Shown: piece by piece, positions 1 through 12,198 of the stretch
Position numbering within the stretch: the stretch's first letter is position 1
How the letters are laid out: each line of letters starts with the position of its first letter
Assembly (NCBI RefSeq): GCF_001613205.1
Contig: NZ_BDBX01000008.1
Coordinates: 1 to 64,000 of the forward strand
Direction: 5' to 3'
Length of the DNA stretch: 64,000 nucleotides
Origin: Nocardia sienata NBRC 100364
Lineage (GTDB): Bacteria > Actinomycetota > Actinomycetes > Mycobacteriales > Mycobacteriaceae
Translations under genes and position numbers: made by a program
The notes under the pieces: generated by a model
What the model was told of the DNA's origin: nothing
Databases searched by the model: none
The model's input: the letters and a program-made list of their open reading frames with translations, nothing else

Positions 1-6
1 CTTTCA

Positions 7-38
7 AGGTAGGGGACCCATTCGTGGGTCCCCTACCT
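7..38 (+). terminator. Intrinsic-type terminator hairpin at window start
   Basis: A perfect 14-bp inverted repeat (7-20 pairing with 25-38) closes a TTCG tetraloop. There is only a weak T-run after it, which is usual for GC-rich actinobacteria. It probably ends the gene lying before the window, since the next gene starts at 157 on the plus strand. Confidence 0.75.
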
Positions 39-156
39 GCATTTCTGCCCACGGTGATATGGCCCGTAAGCTTGGTGTGAGCACATTTCCACCAGTGTCG
101 GCGGTTCGACCGTATCGACCGTCGTACTCCATTGATAACCGAGAGAGGGACCCGCC

Positions 157-1740
157 GTGCCGGAACAGAGCGATGGCCGGAAGCCGTTCCGGCGCAATTC
201 TTCCGGACCCGAAGCCGGCTTCCGCCGCGGTGAGGGCGCCGGTGGCGGTCGGCGCTCGGGTGGCGATTCCGGCGAGGCGGGAGACGCCGGTCGTTCGGGT
301 GGCCGGGGCGGTTTCCGCAGAGACAACAATCGCGACGATGCGCGTCGCAGCAGCGAAACTGACTCCACGGGCGCGGGACGCGAGCGTCCGAGGTCCGGCG
401 ACAGCGGCTTCGGTGTTGACCGGCCCCGCGGCCCGCAGCGAGCCGATCGCACCGGCCGGGATGACCGAACCGGATCGCCGGGGCAGCGCGACCGCGGTGC
501 CGACCGGGCAGGAGGCCGCTCGGGCTTCCGGACCGAAGGCGCACGCTCGAACTGGGAGGACAATCGTTCCCGGGGTCCACGGCCCCAGTCGCGTCCGGAC
601 GGTGACAAGCGCGAGTACGGAGTGCGTGAACGCGGGGACTTCCGGTCGCAGGGTCGCTCCTCCTCCGGTGACTCCGATCGAGGCCGGGACAATCGAGGCG
701 CCGGGCGCGCAGACAACCGGGGCGGTGCGGATGACCGCCGGTTCGGTGGACGTGCCTCCGAGCGGTCCGCGCGCGGTGCCGGCGAGCGCCGCTTCGGCGG
801 TGGTGCGGCCGACCGGGGTGTCGATGAGCGTCGTTTCGGTGGCCGGGGCGGGTCCGAACGGCCCGACCGTGGTGATGATGGGCGTAGTTTCGGCGGGCGC
901 GGTGGATCCGACCGGCCGGATCGCGGGATCGACCGGCCGCGCCGGGATCGGGTGGGGCCGGTGGATAGCAGCGGCGGTTCGGGATTTCCCCGCGGTGGCG
1001 ATGCCGGAGGACCGCGGCGTCGCGGCGGTGAGGGCGGGGGCCGTGGGGCCGATCGTCGCCCACCGCGGCCCGACGAGCCCGATCTGCCCGACGAGGTCCA
1101 GGCCGGTGATCTCGATTCTTCGATCCGCCGTGACCTGCTGAGCCTGGACAAGGGCAATGCGGAAACCGTTGCCCGCCATCTGGCGATGGCCGTGCAGGTT
1201 CTCGATGACGATCCGCAGCTCGCATTGGCCCACGCGCGAGCCGCACGGCAGCGGGCGGGACGGATCGCCGTCGTGCGGGAGACCGCCGGGGTCGTTGCCT
1301 ATCACGCCGGAGAATGGGCCGAAGCTTTGTCCGAGTTGCGTGCGGCGCGGCGGATGGCGGGCGGGTCCGGCCTGCTCGCGGTCATGGCGGACTGTGAGCG
1401 CGGTCTGGGCCGGCCCGAACGCGCGATCGAAATCGGCCGCAGCGACGAGGGCCGGGCGCTGACCGGCGACGAGGCGATCGAACTTCGTATCGTGGTCGCG
1501 GGCGCGCGAATGGATCTCGGCCAATACGACCAGGCAGTGGTGACCCTCCAGACCTCCGACCTCGACCCGTCCCGCACCGGTTCGGGCCCCGCACGGCTGT
1601 TCTACGCCTACGCCGACGCACTGGTCGCGGCCGGTCGTACCGACGAGGGACAGACCTGGTTCTTCAACGCGGCCGCCGCCGACCTCGACGGTGAAACCGA
1701 TGCCGAGGAGCGCGCGGCCGAACTGACCGGCGAGGCCTGA
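157..1740 (+). CDS. TPR-like protein with long RGG-type disordered N-terminus (Rv1691-like)
   Basis: 527 aa from a GTG preceded by GAGAGAGGGA. Residues 1 to about 305 are almost only G, R, D, S and P, with repeated RRFGG / GGRGGSxRPDRG units, so this half should be disordered. From about 306 the sequence is ordinary helical protein with TPR-like alternation (LALAHARAARQRAGR, WAEALSELRAARR). Position before the HAD phosphatase, a short ORF and tlyA matches M. tuberculosis Rv1691, which from memory is only about 250 aa, so the RGG-like arm is a lineage extension. Function is unknown; RGG arms generally bind RNA or drive condensation, but that is inference here. Confidence 0.8.
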   Translation: MPEQSDGRKPFRRNSSGPEAGFRRGEGAGGGRRSGGDSGEAGDAGRSGGRGGFRRDNNRDDARRSSETDSTGAGRERPRSGDSGFGVDRPRGPQRADRTGRDDRTGSPGQRDRGADRAGGRSGFRTEGARSNWEDNRSRGPRPQSRPDGDKREYGVRERGDFRSQGRSSSGDSDRGRDNRGAGRADNRGGADDRRFGGRASERSARGAGERRFGGGAADRGVDERRFGGRGGSERPDRGDDGRSFGGRGGSDRPDRGIDRPRRDRVGPVDSSGGSGFPRGGDAGGPRRRGGEGGGRGADRRPPRPDEPDLPDEVQAGDLDSSIRRDLLSLDKGNAETVARHLAMAVQVLDDDPQLALAHARAARQRAGRIAVVRETAGVVAYHAGEWAEALSELRAARRMAGGSGLLAVMADCERGLGRPERAIEIGRSDEGRALTGDEAIELRIVVAGARMDLGQYDQAVVTLQTSDLDPSRTGSGPARLFYAYADALVAAGRTDEGQTWFFNAAAADLDGETDAEERAAELTGEA

Positions 1741-1750
1741 CCCGCGGCTG

Positions 1751-2239
1751 TCAGAGCTGTGTGACCGGCCAGTTGAGCTCGGTGCGCAGATCGGCCGGGT
1801 CCATCCGGGGATTCGGTTCGGTGAGGTAGACCTCCCAGCGGTCGCCGTCCGGAACCAAACCGTGCTCGGTGATCCAGCTGTGCAGGCGCTCCCAGGTGGC
1901 ACCCAGCGCGTCGAACGCGCCGTGGTGCACCACGCGGGCGATCCGGCCCGCCGGAAGCACACCGGGGACGACCTCACCGTCGGGGCTGATCCGCCGGTCG
2001 ACGGGGAAGCCCACCTCCAGCTCCGTGGCTTCCGCGGAAGCGGTTCCCCAACGGGAGAGAGCCGGTCCGGTGATTTCGGCTCCCTGCGCGGCGATGGCGG
2101 GTGGGAGGATGCCGAACGAGGTGTCGAAGAACGAGATCATCCGGTCCGGTGCCACTCGGCCGCGCACAACGGCGGTATCTGTTTCGGCGATTTCGAGCAG
2201 TTCTGGTTCGGCTGTGCGGTCGGCTGGGTCGGCAGTCAC
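1751..2239 (-). CDS. GyrI-like / AraC effector-binding domain protein
   Basis: 162 aa, GTG start with a strong GAGGAG ribosome site 6 nt upstream; longer in-frame extensions have no such site. The stand-alone GyrI-like fold is suggested by the N-terminal strand PELLEIAETDTAVVRGRV, the central VVPGVLPAGRIARVVHHGAF and the C-terminal WEVYLTEPNP. Proteins of this fold bind small hydrophobic ligands or hydrolyse cyclopropanoid toxins. It is convergent with the upstream TPR gene, with 10 nt between stops. The exact ligand cannot be read from sequence. Confidence 0.8.
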   Translation of the reverse strand: MTADPADRTAEPELLEIAETDTAVVRGRVAPDRMISFFDTSFGILPPAIAAQGAEITGPALSRWGTASAEATELEVGFPVDRRISPDGEVVPGVLPAGRIARVVHHGAFDALGATWERLHSWITEHGLVPDGDRWEVYLTEPNPRMDPADLRTELNWPVTQL

Positions 2240-2574
2240 GTTTCTCCTCGATGAAATCGTCGGTCGGCCGCTGGGATGTCGGCCGCTATCCGGTTCCGAC
2301 GTGTCACGGCTCGGGAATTCATCGGCGTCCGCACACCAGGTCCGGCTCGGCCGGATGTGACGGCCGGGGCAGCTGCCGGGCGGTCTTGTGGGTGCAGAGC
2401 GGGCACCGCCGGTATCGGGCCTCGACCACAGCAGCTCCTCCCTCGGCCGCCGGCGTCGGAGCCGCCGGTGTCCGGCAGCCGGTGGGCGCCGGCGGCCGAG
2501 AACGCGCTGGGTGGGCCGGGGACGTCGGTGGGGCAGCGGCATGGAAATGTGGGGGCAGGACGTAGGGTCCGGGT

Positions 2575-3471
2575 GTGCGGGAAGCGAGTGAGACGCGGTT
2601 GCGGGACAGGTACGAGGCGCTGCTGCTGGATCTGGACGGGACTCTGTACCGGGGTGCCGATGTGATCGACGGTGCGCCGGAAGCGCTGGCCGGCGGGGCT
2701 CAGCGGTTGGTGTATGTCACCAACAACGCGAGCCGTGCGGCCGGAAGTGTGGCGGCCCATCTGGCCGAGCTGGGCTATCCGGCGACGGAGGCGGATGTGG
2801 TGACCAGTGCGCAGGCGGCGAGCCGGTTGCTTGCCGAGCGGCTGGCGCCCGGCGCGGAGGTGCTGGTCGTCGGTTCCGACGATCTGGCCGCGGAGGTCAA
2901 GACGGTCGGTCTGCAACCGGTGCGCCGGGCGACCGAAACCGTGGCAGCGGTCGTCCAGGGACATTCGCCGCAGACGGCCTGGCCGGATCTGGCGGAGGCC
3001 GCCTACGCGTTGCGGGCGGGGGCGGTGTGGGTGGCTGCCAATACCGACCGGACACTGCCGAACGAGCGCGGACTCGCCCCCGGTAACGGCGCGATGGTCG
3101 CGGCGCTGCGGGCCGCCACCGATCTGGAACCCGTGGTGGCCGGCAAGCCGTATCCGCCGCTGCTCGACGATGCGCTGATCCGCGCGGGTACCCGCGCGGC
3201 GCTGGTGGTGGGCGACCGGCTCGACACCGATATCTCCGGTGCGCAAGCCGTGGATCTGGATTCGCTGCTCGTACTGACCGGCGTCAGCACTGTCGATGAA
3301 CTCGCCGGTCTGCCGGAGGAGCAATTGCCCACCTTTGTCGCCGAAGGGCTCGACGCTCTGCGGCAGCCGCCCGTGCCGGGCCTCGTCGCCCCGGAGGATG
3401 TGCGCGCGCAACTGCTGGCGCACCCGGGCCGGGCGCTGACGGTCCGCGCGCCCCGTTCGGAAATCCGATAG
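2575..3471 (+). CDS. HAD-IIA family sugar/glycerol phosphatase (Rv1692-like)
   Basis: 298 aa. HAD motif I is DLDGTLYRG near residue 19, motif II is VTNNAS, the cap lies in the middle, and motifs III/IV appear as GKPYPP...VVGDRLDTDISGA. This is the class IIA arrangement (NagD / 4-nitrophenylphosphatase). The M. tuberculosis syntelog Rv1692 is described as a glycerol-3-phosphate phosphatase in lipid recycling, and the same role is the best guess. GTG start. It is followed at 13 nt by a small conserved gene and then tlyA, the same order as in mycobacteria. Confidence 0.88.
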   Translation: MREASETRLRDRYEALLLDLDGTLYRGADVIDGAPEALAGGAQRLVYVTNNASRAAGSVAAHLAELGYPATEADVVTSAQAASRLLAERLAPGAEVLVVGSDDLAAEVKTVGLQPVRRATETVAAVVQGHSPQTAWPDLAEAAYALRAGAVWVAANTDRTLPNERGLAPGNGAMVAALRAATDLEPVVAGKPYPPLLDDALIRAGTRAALVVGDRLDTDISGAQAVDLDSLLVLTGVSTVDELAGLPEEQLPTFVAEGLDALRQPPVPGLVAPEDVRAQLLAHPGRALTVRAPRSEIR

Positions 3472-3484
3472 CGTTGAGCCCACG

Positions 3485-3769
3485 ATGACTACCCCGAATC
3501 CCCGCCCGAACATTCCCGGCACCGCCCGCTCGGCGGTGCCGCTGCCCGGTCGGCATCTGCCCGGATCCACCGGGCACAGTGAACCCGCCGACCCGGATCG
3601 GATCCGCGCCGAAGTCCGCGACCTGCTCGCCGAACTCGGGCCCGTGCCGGATACCGGAGGGGCGACCGGGGACGATTCCGTCGGCGCCGATCTGGCCCGC
3701 CGTGCGCACATCCTGGACCAGGCACACGAAGTGCTGGTGCGGGCGCTGGCCACGGTGGACAAGATCTGA
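3485..3769 (+). CDS. Small conserved hypothetical (Rv1693-like)
   Basis: 94 aa, ATG start. The first 40 residues are Pro-rich (PNPRPNIPGTARSAVPLPGR) and the rest is helical and acidic, with IRAEVRDLLAEL and ARRAHILDQAHEVLVRAL. It sits between the HAD phosphatase and tlyA, where M. tuberculosis has the short gene Rv1693. The stop is directly followed by the tlyA GTG (1 nt gap), so translation is probably coupled. Function unknown. Confidence 0.75.
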   Translation: MTTPNPRPNIPGTARSAVPLPGRHLPGSTGHSEPADPDRIRAEVRDLLAELGPVPDTGGATGDDSVGADLARRAHILDQAHEVLVRALATVDKI

Positions 3770-3770
3770 G

Positions 3771-4592
3771 GTGGCCAGGCGGGCGCGGGTGGACGCGGAA
3801 CTGGTCCGCCGTGGTCTGGCGCGGTCACGGGAGCACGCGGTGGAGTTGATCGGCTCCGGGCGGGTGCTGATCAATGGCACCGTTGCGGTGAAACCGGCGA
3901 CCGCGGTGGAGACCGGTACCCCACTGGTGGTCAAGGAACAGGTCGACGAGGTCGCCTGGGCGTCGCGTGGGGCGCATAAGCTGCTGGGCGCGCTGGCGGC
4001 GTTCGAACCGCGGGGGTTGCGGGTCGCGGGCCGGCGGTGCCTCGACGCCGGAGCGTCGACCGGCGGTTTCACCGATGTGCTGCTGAGCCGGGACGCACGC
4101 GTTGTGGTCGCGGTCGATGTGGGCTACGGCCAGCTGGTGTGGCGGTTGCGTACCGACGACCGGGTGCGGGTGCACGACCGGACCAATGTGCGCAGCCTGA
4201 CCGCGGCCGATATCGGTGGGCCGGTGGAGCTGGTGGTGGCCGATCTCTCGTTCATCGCGCTGTCGCTGGTATTACCCGCTCTCGCGGCGTGCGTCGTGCC
4301 GGGCGCCGATCTGCTGCCGATGGTGAAACCGCAGTTCGAGGTCGGCAAGGACCGGGTGGGATCCGGCGGAGTGGTGCGGGATCCGTTACTGCGGGCCGAC
4401 GCGGTGTGCTCGGTCGCCGCCGTCGCCGCGGACCTCGGACTGCACACCCGGGGCGTGGTGGCCAGCCCGTTGCCCGGCCCGTCCGGCAATGTCGAATATT
4501 TTCTGTGGCTGCGCCGGGAGGAGTCGGCGAGCTACACCGCCGACGAGGTGGGGGAACTGGTACGGCGGGCAGTCGAGGAGGGGCCACAGTGA
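3771..4592 (+). CDS. tlyA: 16S/23S rRNA (cytidine-2'-O)-methyltransferase TlyA
   Basis: 273 aa from GTG 3771. The N-terminal S4 RNA-binding domain ([22 protein letters not shown]) is followed by an FtsJ-type SAM methyltransferase with motif [15 protein letters not shown] near residue 92 and the conserved PQFEVGKD segment. TlyA 2'-O-methylates 16S and 23S rRNA; in mycobacteria its loss gives capreomycin resistance. Length fits the family (about 270 aa). The stop overlaps the nadK GTG by 4 nt. Confidence 0.95.
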   Translation: MARRARVDAELVRRGLARSREHAVELIGSGRVLINGTVAVKPATAVETGTPLVVKEQVDEVAWASRGAHKLLGALAAFEPRGLRVAGRRCLDAGASTGGFTDVLLSRDARVVVAVDVGYGQLVWRLRTDDRVRVHDRTNVRSLTAADIGGPVELVVADLSFIALSLVLPALAACVVPGADLLPMVKPQFEVGKDRVGSGGVVRDPLLRADAVCSVAAVAADLGLHTRGVVASPLPGPSGNVEYFLWLRREESASYTADEVGELVRRAVEEGPQ

Positions 4593-5563
4593 ACACGCAG
4601 GTGTCCCGGCCGCGGGAGATCCTGCTGGTCTCCCACCCCGGACGGGCCGAGATCAGCGAGACGGCGCATCGGGTCGCCAAGATCTGCGCGGAAGCCGGAA
4701 TCGGGTTGCGGGTGCTGGCCGACGAGGCCTACAGCACCAGATTCGACGCCGATACCGAGCCGATCGCCGACCCCGGCGGCTATCCGGTGCAGGTGGTCGC
4801 CCATGAGCCGGACGCGGCACTGGGCTGTGAAATGGTGCTGGCGCTCGGCGGCGACGGCACCCTGCTGCGCGCCGCGGAACTGGCCCGGCAGGTGACGGTT
4901 CCGGTCCTGGGTATCAACCTGGGGCGGATCGGATTTCTCACCGAGGCCGAGGCGGAGAACTTGGACGAGGCGCTCGCACAGGTCGTCCGGCGCGACTATC
5001 GGGTCGAAGAGCGGATGACTCTGGACGTCAATGTCCGGCTCGACGACGAGATCATCGAACAGGGTTGGGCGCTGAACGAGGCCAGTATCGAGAACGCGGC
5101 CCGGATGGGTGTGCTCGAAGTGGTGCTCGAAGTCGACGGGCGACCGGTCTCGTCCTACGGTTGTGACGGAATCCTTGTCGCGACCCCTACCGGTTCCACG
5201 GCGTATGCTTTCTCCGCGGGCGGGCCGGTGGTGTGGCCGGAACTGGAAGCGCTGCTGGTGATTCCGAGCAATGCGCACGCACTGTTCGCCCGGCCCCTGG
5301 TCACCAGCCCGGATTCACGGATCGCGGTCGAATCCGTTGCCACCGGCCACGATGCGATAGTTTTCCTGGATGGCAGGCGCACCCTCGCACTGCCGCGGGG
5401 CGGCCGGGTCGAAGCGGTCCGGGGTGCCGAGCCGGTGCGGTGGGTGCGGCTGGATTCCGCGCCGTTCGCGGATCGGATGGTGCGCAAGTTCGAGCTGCCG
5501 GTCACGGGTTGGCGGGGCCGGCGGCGAACGGAGGGCACACGTGCTGACAGAGATAAGAATTGA
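4589..5563 (+). CDS. nadK: NAD kinase
   Basis: 324 aa; GTG start in a GTGA overlap with the tlyA stop. Signature motifs are [13 protein letters not shown] near residue 86 (GGDGT phosphate site), [10 protein letters not shown], and [14 protein letters not shown] for NAD binding. Makes NADP from NAD with ATP or polyphosphate. The C-terminus overlaps the recN start by 23 nt, making a tightly packed tlyA-nadK-recN operon. Confidence 0.96.
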   Translation: MNTQVSRPREILLVSHPGRAEISETAHRVAKICAEAGIGLRVLADEAYSTRFDADTEPIADPGGYPVQVVAHEPDAALGCEMVLALGGDGTLLRAAELARQVTVPVLGINLGRIGFLTEAEAENLDEALAQVVRRDYRVEERMTLDVNVRLDDEIIEQGWALNEASIENAARMGVLEVVLEVDGRPVSSYGCDGILVATPTGSTAYAFSAGGPVVWPELEALLVIPSNAHALFARPLVTSPDSRIAVESVATGHDAIVFLDGRRTLALPRGGRVEAVRGAEPVRWVRLDSAPFADRMVRKFELPVTGWRGRRRTEGTRADRDKN

Positions 5564-7313
5564 CGGACTGGGCGTCATCTCGACGGCCACCGCGCAATTC
5601 CACGAAGGGCTGACTGTGCTCACCGGGGAAACCGGAGCGGGCAAGACGATGGTGGTCACCAGTCTGCACCTGCTGAGCGGTGCGCGCGCCGACGCCGGGC
5701 GGGTCCGGCTCGGCGCGAATCGCGCGGTAGTGGAGGGCCGGTTCACTCTCGACGAGCTGAACGAGTCCGCGCGCGCCGAAGCCGAAGGGGTGTTGGAGTC
5801 GGCCGCGGCCGTGGCCGACGACGACGGCACGGTGATCGCGATCCGCACGGTCGGCAGCGACGGGCGGTCGCGGGCGCACCTGGGCGGTCGTGGGGTACCG
5901 GCCTCGGTGCTGGCCGATTTCACCGCGCCGATGCTCACCGTGCACGGCCAGAACGATCAGTTGCGATTACAGCGTCCCGAACAGCAGTTGCACGCGCTGG
6001 ACCAGTTCGCCGACGCGACGGTGGGGCCGCTGCTGCGGGAATACATCGAATATCGCCGTGCCTGGCTGGATGCCCGGACGACGCTGCTGGAACGCACCGC
6101 GCGCGGCCGGGAGATGGCGGCCGAGGCCGAACGGCTCACCCAGTCGCTGGCCGAAATCGACGCCGTCGCACCGGAGCCGGGGGAGGACGAGCGCCTGGTC
6201 GCGGAGATCCGGCGGCTCAGCGATCTGGATTCGTTGCGGGAGGCAGCGGCGACCGCGCACGAGGCACTCGCCGGTCCGGCCGACAACCCCGGCGAAGGGG
6301 GCGGGGCGCTGGACGCGCTCGGTGTGGCCCGATCCCGGGTGGAGGGCGCCGAGGATCCGGCACTGGCGGCGCTGTCGCCGCGGCTGGCCGAGGCGATCGC
6401 GGTGGTGGTGGATCTGACCACCGAGCTGAGCGGTTATCTGTCGGATCTGCCGTCGGACCCCGGTGCGCTGGAATCCATGCTGTCGCGGCAGGCCGAGCTG
6501 AAATCGCTGACCCGTAAATACGCACCCGATATCGACGGGGTGATCGCGTGGGCGGACGAGGCACGGACCCGGCTGGATTCGCTGGATGTTTCGGAGGAGA
6601 CGCTCGCGGCGCTGACCGCCGAGGTCGAGGCGGGTGCGCAACGGGTACGTGCCGCGGCGGTGAAACTGTCGCAGGCCCGTACCGCCGCCGCGGGTGATCT
6701 GGCGGCGGCGGTGACCGAGGAACTGAGTGGACTCGCCATGGGTAAGGCGCGGTTGGAGGTCGAGGTGCGGCCGCTGCCGGCCGGTGCTCAGGATTCCGCG
6801 CCGCTGCTGATCGACGGCATCGAACTGCACGCGGGCCCGGTCGGCGTGGACGAGGTGGAGTTCCGGCTGGCCGCGCATTCCGGTGCGCAGTCGCTGCCGT
6901 TGAGCAAGAGCGCGTCCGGTGGTGAGCTGTCGCGGGTGATGCTGGCCCTGGAGGTGGTGCTGGCCGGTGCCGAGCACGGGGCGACCATGGTTTTCGACGA
7001 GGTGGACGCGGGTGTCGGTGGCCGGGCGGCGGTGGAGATCGGGCGGCGGCTGGCCCGGTTGGCGCGCACCCATCAGGTCATCGTGGTGACGCATCTGGCG
7101 CAGGTGGCGGCATTCGCCGATACGCATCTGGTGGTCGACAAATCCGATGACGGCGAGGGCGCCGTGAATTCGGGGGTCCGGGCGCTTACCCAGGACGAGC
7201 GGATCGTGGAACTGGCCCGCATGCTGGCCGGGCTCGACGATACCGAGACCGGTCGCGCGCACGCCTGGGAGTTGCTGAACACCGCGCGCGCCGAACGGAT
7301 GGCGGCGTACTGA
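5541..7313 (+). CDS. recN: DNA repair ATPase RecN
   Basis: 590 aa SMC-like protein. Walker A is GETGAGKT at about residues 29-36. Long helical coiled-coil arms fill residues 150-410. The ABC signature [13 protein letters not shown] lies near 459 and Walker [13 protein letters not shown] near 483. RecN handles broken DNA ends in recombinational repair. The GTG at 5541 gives [13 protein letters not shown], the conserved N-terminus, with GGAGGGCAC upstream. Start lies inside the end of nadK. Confidence 0.95.
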   Translation: MLTEIRIDGLGVISTATAQFHEGLTVLTGETGAGKTMVVTSLHLLSGARADAGRVRLGANRAVVEGRFTLDELNESARAEAEGVLESAAAVADDDGTVIAIRTVGSDGRSRAHLGGRGVPASVLADFTAPMLTVHGQNDQLRLQRPEQQLHALDQFADATVGPLLREYIEYRRAWLDARTTLLERTARGREMAAEAERLTQSLAEIDAVAPEPGEDERLVAEIRRLSDLDSLREAAATAHEALAGPADNPGEGGGALDALGVARSRVEGAEDPALAALSPRLAEAIAVVVDLTTELSGYLSDLPSDPGALESMLSRQAELKSLTRKYAPDIDGVIAWADEARTRLDSLDVSEETLAALTAEVEAGAQRVRAAAVKLSQARTAAAGDLAAAVTEELSGLAMGKARLEVEVRPLPAGAQDSAPLLIDGIELHAGPVGVDEVEFRLAAHSGAQSLPLSKSASGGELSRVMLALEVVLAGAEHGATMVFDEVDAGVGGRAAVEIGRRLARLARTHQVIVVTHLAQVAAFADTHLVVDKSDDGEGAVNSGVRALTQDERIVELARMLAGLDDTETGRAHAWELLNTARAERMAAY

Positions 7314-7730
7314 CCGGTGGTCCGCGTCTGTGTTCCGGTGCGCGGTGTCGAGCTGTGCGCACAACGCTCGGGTAGGACCCTTGGTTGCTGCCCGGCTCGC
7401 TCGTCCGGAAGCGGGCGTGTTCGAACAGCGGACCGAGTCACGGCGAGCCGCGAGGGTGGTCCGCTTCCCGGTTGCCGATCAGGTCCTGGTAGGGGGATGT
7501 TCATCTACCGTGTCCGTCGGTAGCCGGTGACGAAACCGCCCCCGCTGGGACGCTGGTCGGCACCGGCTGCCGTTCGGACGAGGCCGCCGAGTACCTCATC
7601 CGGTAGAGCGACTACGGCCGTGTGACTCGTCGCCGATCCCGTCCCACGACCGGCGCCACTCTCGACACCGCCGGCTCACCGGCCGGGGCCCGTCTGCTGT
7701 CACTGCGTTCGGTCCGGGATGCCGGCCGGG
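7314..7730. other. 417-bp intergenic region after recN
   Basis: Separates recN from the convergent SRPBCC gene. Short frames here show no conserved sequence. GC-rich dyads occur around 7675-7690 but none is a clean terminator. A patch near 7600 looks superficially like a tRNA D-arm but lacks the T-loop. Confidence 0.5.
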
Positions 7731-8150
7731 TCAGCCGACGGCTTTGCGGGCGGCGGAGATGAACTGGTTGATCAGGCCCCTGAGGCCGATCTCGAGCACC
7801 TTGGCCGGAACGGGAAGCGAGGGGTCCGAGGTCATCGTGTAGGTGACCCGGGTGCCGTTGTCGGCGTCGGCGAAGGTGATGACGCCGGTATGGCTCTTCA
7901 CCGGGGCGCCTTTCACGATCTTGTACTCCATCCGCTCGTTCGGCACCAGCGCGGTGATCTCCTCGACCACCCCGACCGGTCCGATACCGATCTTGTGCCG
8001 GGCGCCGACACCTTCTCGTTCGGTGGTGCCCGGTGTGACGAGCGTGACGTTCACCGCAAGGAACGGGTCGATGCTCTCGCGGTCGGCGAACAGCCGGTAC
8101 ACGGTCGCGCGCGGGGCGGCGATCACGGTATCGACGGTGGTGCTGGCCAT
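7731..8150 (-). CDS. SRPBCC-family polyketide cyclase/lipid-transport-like protein
   Basis: 139 aa; ATG at 8150 with AGAGGAG 6 nt upstream, so the longer upstream frame is rejected. START/Bet v1-like pattern: MASTTVDTVIAAPRATVYRLFADRE at the N-terminus, alternating strands in the middle, and a long C-terminal helix (VLEIGLRGLINQFISAARK). Such domains form a hydrophobic ligand cavity. It is opposite in strand to its neighbours and sits between recN and steA, which are adjacent in M. tuberculosis, so it looks inserted. Ligand unknown. Confidence 0.85.
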   Translation of the reverse strand: MASTTVDTVIAAPRATVYRLFADRESIDPFLAVNVTLVTPGTTEREGVGARHKIGIGPVGVVEEITALVPNERMEYKIVKGAPVKSHTGVITFADADNGTRVTYTMTSDPSLPVPAKVLEIGLRGLINQFISAARKAVG

Positions 8151-8318
8151 GGAGACTCCTCTTCGTATAGCTGTCCCGGGCAGCTTACGGCGCACAGCAG
8201 CGGATTTCCGTGCTGCGGTGACACCGCTCGGACGCACGGTAACCGAGTGATAGCAGTCGCGTATCGACTCGCGGCGTGTCTCCACCAATGGTTGAGGGTT
8301 TGCGACCATCATCGCTGC

Positions 8319-9530
8319 ATGAGGATGCTGGCGCTGCTGTCGAAGAATTCCGAGACGCTGCCCGGCCGGACCGGCACCGCCCGGGTCGACCGCGATACCC
8401 GGCGGCTGCTCGACCGGGTGGAACCCGGTGATATCGCCGTCCTCGACGAACTGGACCTGGACCAGGTCACCGCCGACCGGCTGCTGGCGTCCGGGGTGGC
8501 AGCGGTGGTGAACACCTCGCCGTCGATCTCCGGGCGCTATCCCAATCCGGGGCCCGAGCTGCTGGTGGCCGGCGGCGTGCTACTGCTGGATGCGGTCACC
8601 TCCGACGCCTTCGACCGGATCAAGGACGGCGCGAAGGTGCGCATCGAAAACGGTGTCGTCTACGCCGATCGCCTCACCCGCCGCGAACCCGAGGTGCTGG
8701 CCGAATGCCTCGAACTCGACGAAACCGCGGTGGCCGACCGGCTGTCGGAGGCGCGCAACGGACTCACCGGCCATCTCGAATCCTTCGCCACCGGCACTCT
8801 CGATTTCATCCGGATCGAATCGTCGCTGCTGATGGATGGTATCGGGGTGCCCGACCCGGATCTGGACCTGAACGGCCGGCAGGTGGTGGTGGTCGGTGAC
8901 GGACCCGGTCATGCCGAGGATCTGAAAAAGCTCAAGCCCTTCATAAAGGAGTACGCCCCGATCATGATCGGAGTGGGTTGTGGGGCGGAGGCGATCCGGC
9001 GCGCGGGCTACCGGCTGGATCTGATCGTCGCCAATCCCGAGCGACTCCCCGCCAAAATTCTCACCGGCGGTGCCGAGTTGATCGTGCCGGCGGAACTGGA
9101 CGGTTACGCCGAGGGACTGGACCGGGTCAAGGAGCTGGGGATCGGTGCGATCACCTTCCCGTGCTCCGGGACGCCTGCGGACCTGGCGCTGCTGCTCGCG
9201 CATCACCGTGGCGCCGCGCTCATCGTCACCGCGGGCGCGCCCGCCTCCCTGGAGGAATTCTTCGACCGGTGCCGCCGGGACAGCAACCCCGCGACCTTCC
9301 TGACGCGCCTGAAGGTCGGGGGCGCGATCATGGACGCCACCGCGGTGGCGACGCTCTACCGGAGCCGGGTGTCCGGGACGCTCATGGCGCTGCTGGTCCT
9401 GGCGGCTCTCGTCGTGCTGATCGTGGCGGTGCTGGTCGCCGGTCACGGGAGCGAGGTGCTCGCGCCGGTGCAGGACCTGCTGCACCGCGCCGATCTCTGG
9501 GTCCGGGAGACGATGAGCCGGCCCGGGTAG
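8319..9530 (+). CDS. steA: Putative cell-division membrane protein SteA
   Basis: 403 aa; ATG at 8319 gives RMLALLSKNSETLPGRTG. The middle resembles the thiamin pyrophosphokinase catalytic fold (GVGCGAEAIRRAGYRLDLIVANPE), and one transmembrane segment lies near the C-terminus (LMALLVLAALVVLIVAVLVA). The family corresponds to Rv1697 / corynebacterial SteA, implicated in septation with SteB. In M. tuberculosis Rv1697 is followed by mctB, but here pyrG comes next. Function by family only. Confidence 0.85.
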   Translation: MRMLALLSKNSETLPGRTGTARVDRDTRRLLDRVEPGDIAVLDELDLDQVTADRLLASGVAAVVNTSPSISGRYPNPGPELLVAGGVLLLDAVTSDAFDRIKDGAKVRIENGVVYADRLTRREPEVLAECLELDETAVADRLSEARNGLTGHLESFATGTLDFIRIESSLLMDGIGVPDPDLDLNGRQVVVVGDGPGHAEDLKKLKPFIKEYAPIMIGVGCGAEAIRRAGYRLDLIVANPERLPAKILTGGAELIVPAELDGYAEGLDRVKELGIGAITFPCSGTPADLALLLAHHRGAALIVTAGAPASLEEFFDRCRRDSNPATFLTRLKVGGAIMDATAVATLYRSRVSGTLMALLVLAALVVLIVAVLVAGHGSEVLAPVQDLLHRADLWVRETMSRPG

Positions 9531-9798
9531 AGCTGCCGCGTGTGGTGTCGGCTTCCGGGAGCGTGGCGGCGGTCGGCGCGGTCGGCGAGCGGCTCGCGCA
9601 ATCCCGCAGCATTGCGCGCAACGGGTGGCGCTGCGCGACCGGCGCGCCGCACTGTGAACGAAGTGGCCGGTGGTGCGCCCGGGGCGGGGGTGGCCGGTTT
9701 CGGCGTCGTATTCCGATCGCGGTGCCGGGCGGGGACGGCGATCGGGTGGTTAACCGGGGGTGGCGGTCGTCCTCGCCCGGGTTTTCGTGTTACCGTGA

Positions 9799-12185
<2,387 letters not shown>

Positions 12186-12198
12186 TCCGGGGCCGGCG

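Noticed and set aside
4..1977. A 657-codon open frame on the minus strand opposite the TPR gene
   Set aside because: Composition is a mirror of the G/R-rich repeats on the plus strand; no ribosome site and no family resemblance. The plus-strand gene has synteny and a TPR region.
7590..7660. tRNA-like patch with GGTAGAGC
   Set aside because: No T-loop TTCGA, no acceptor stem and no plausible anticodon arm.
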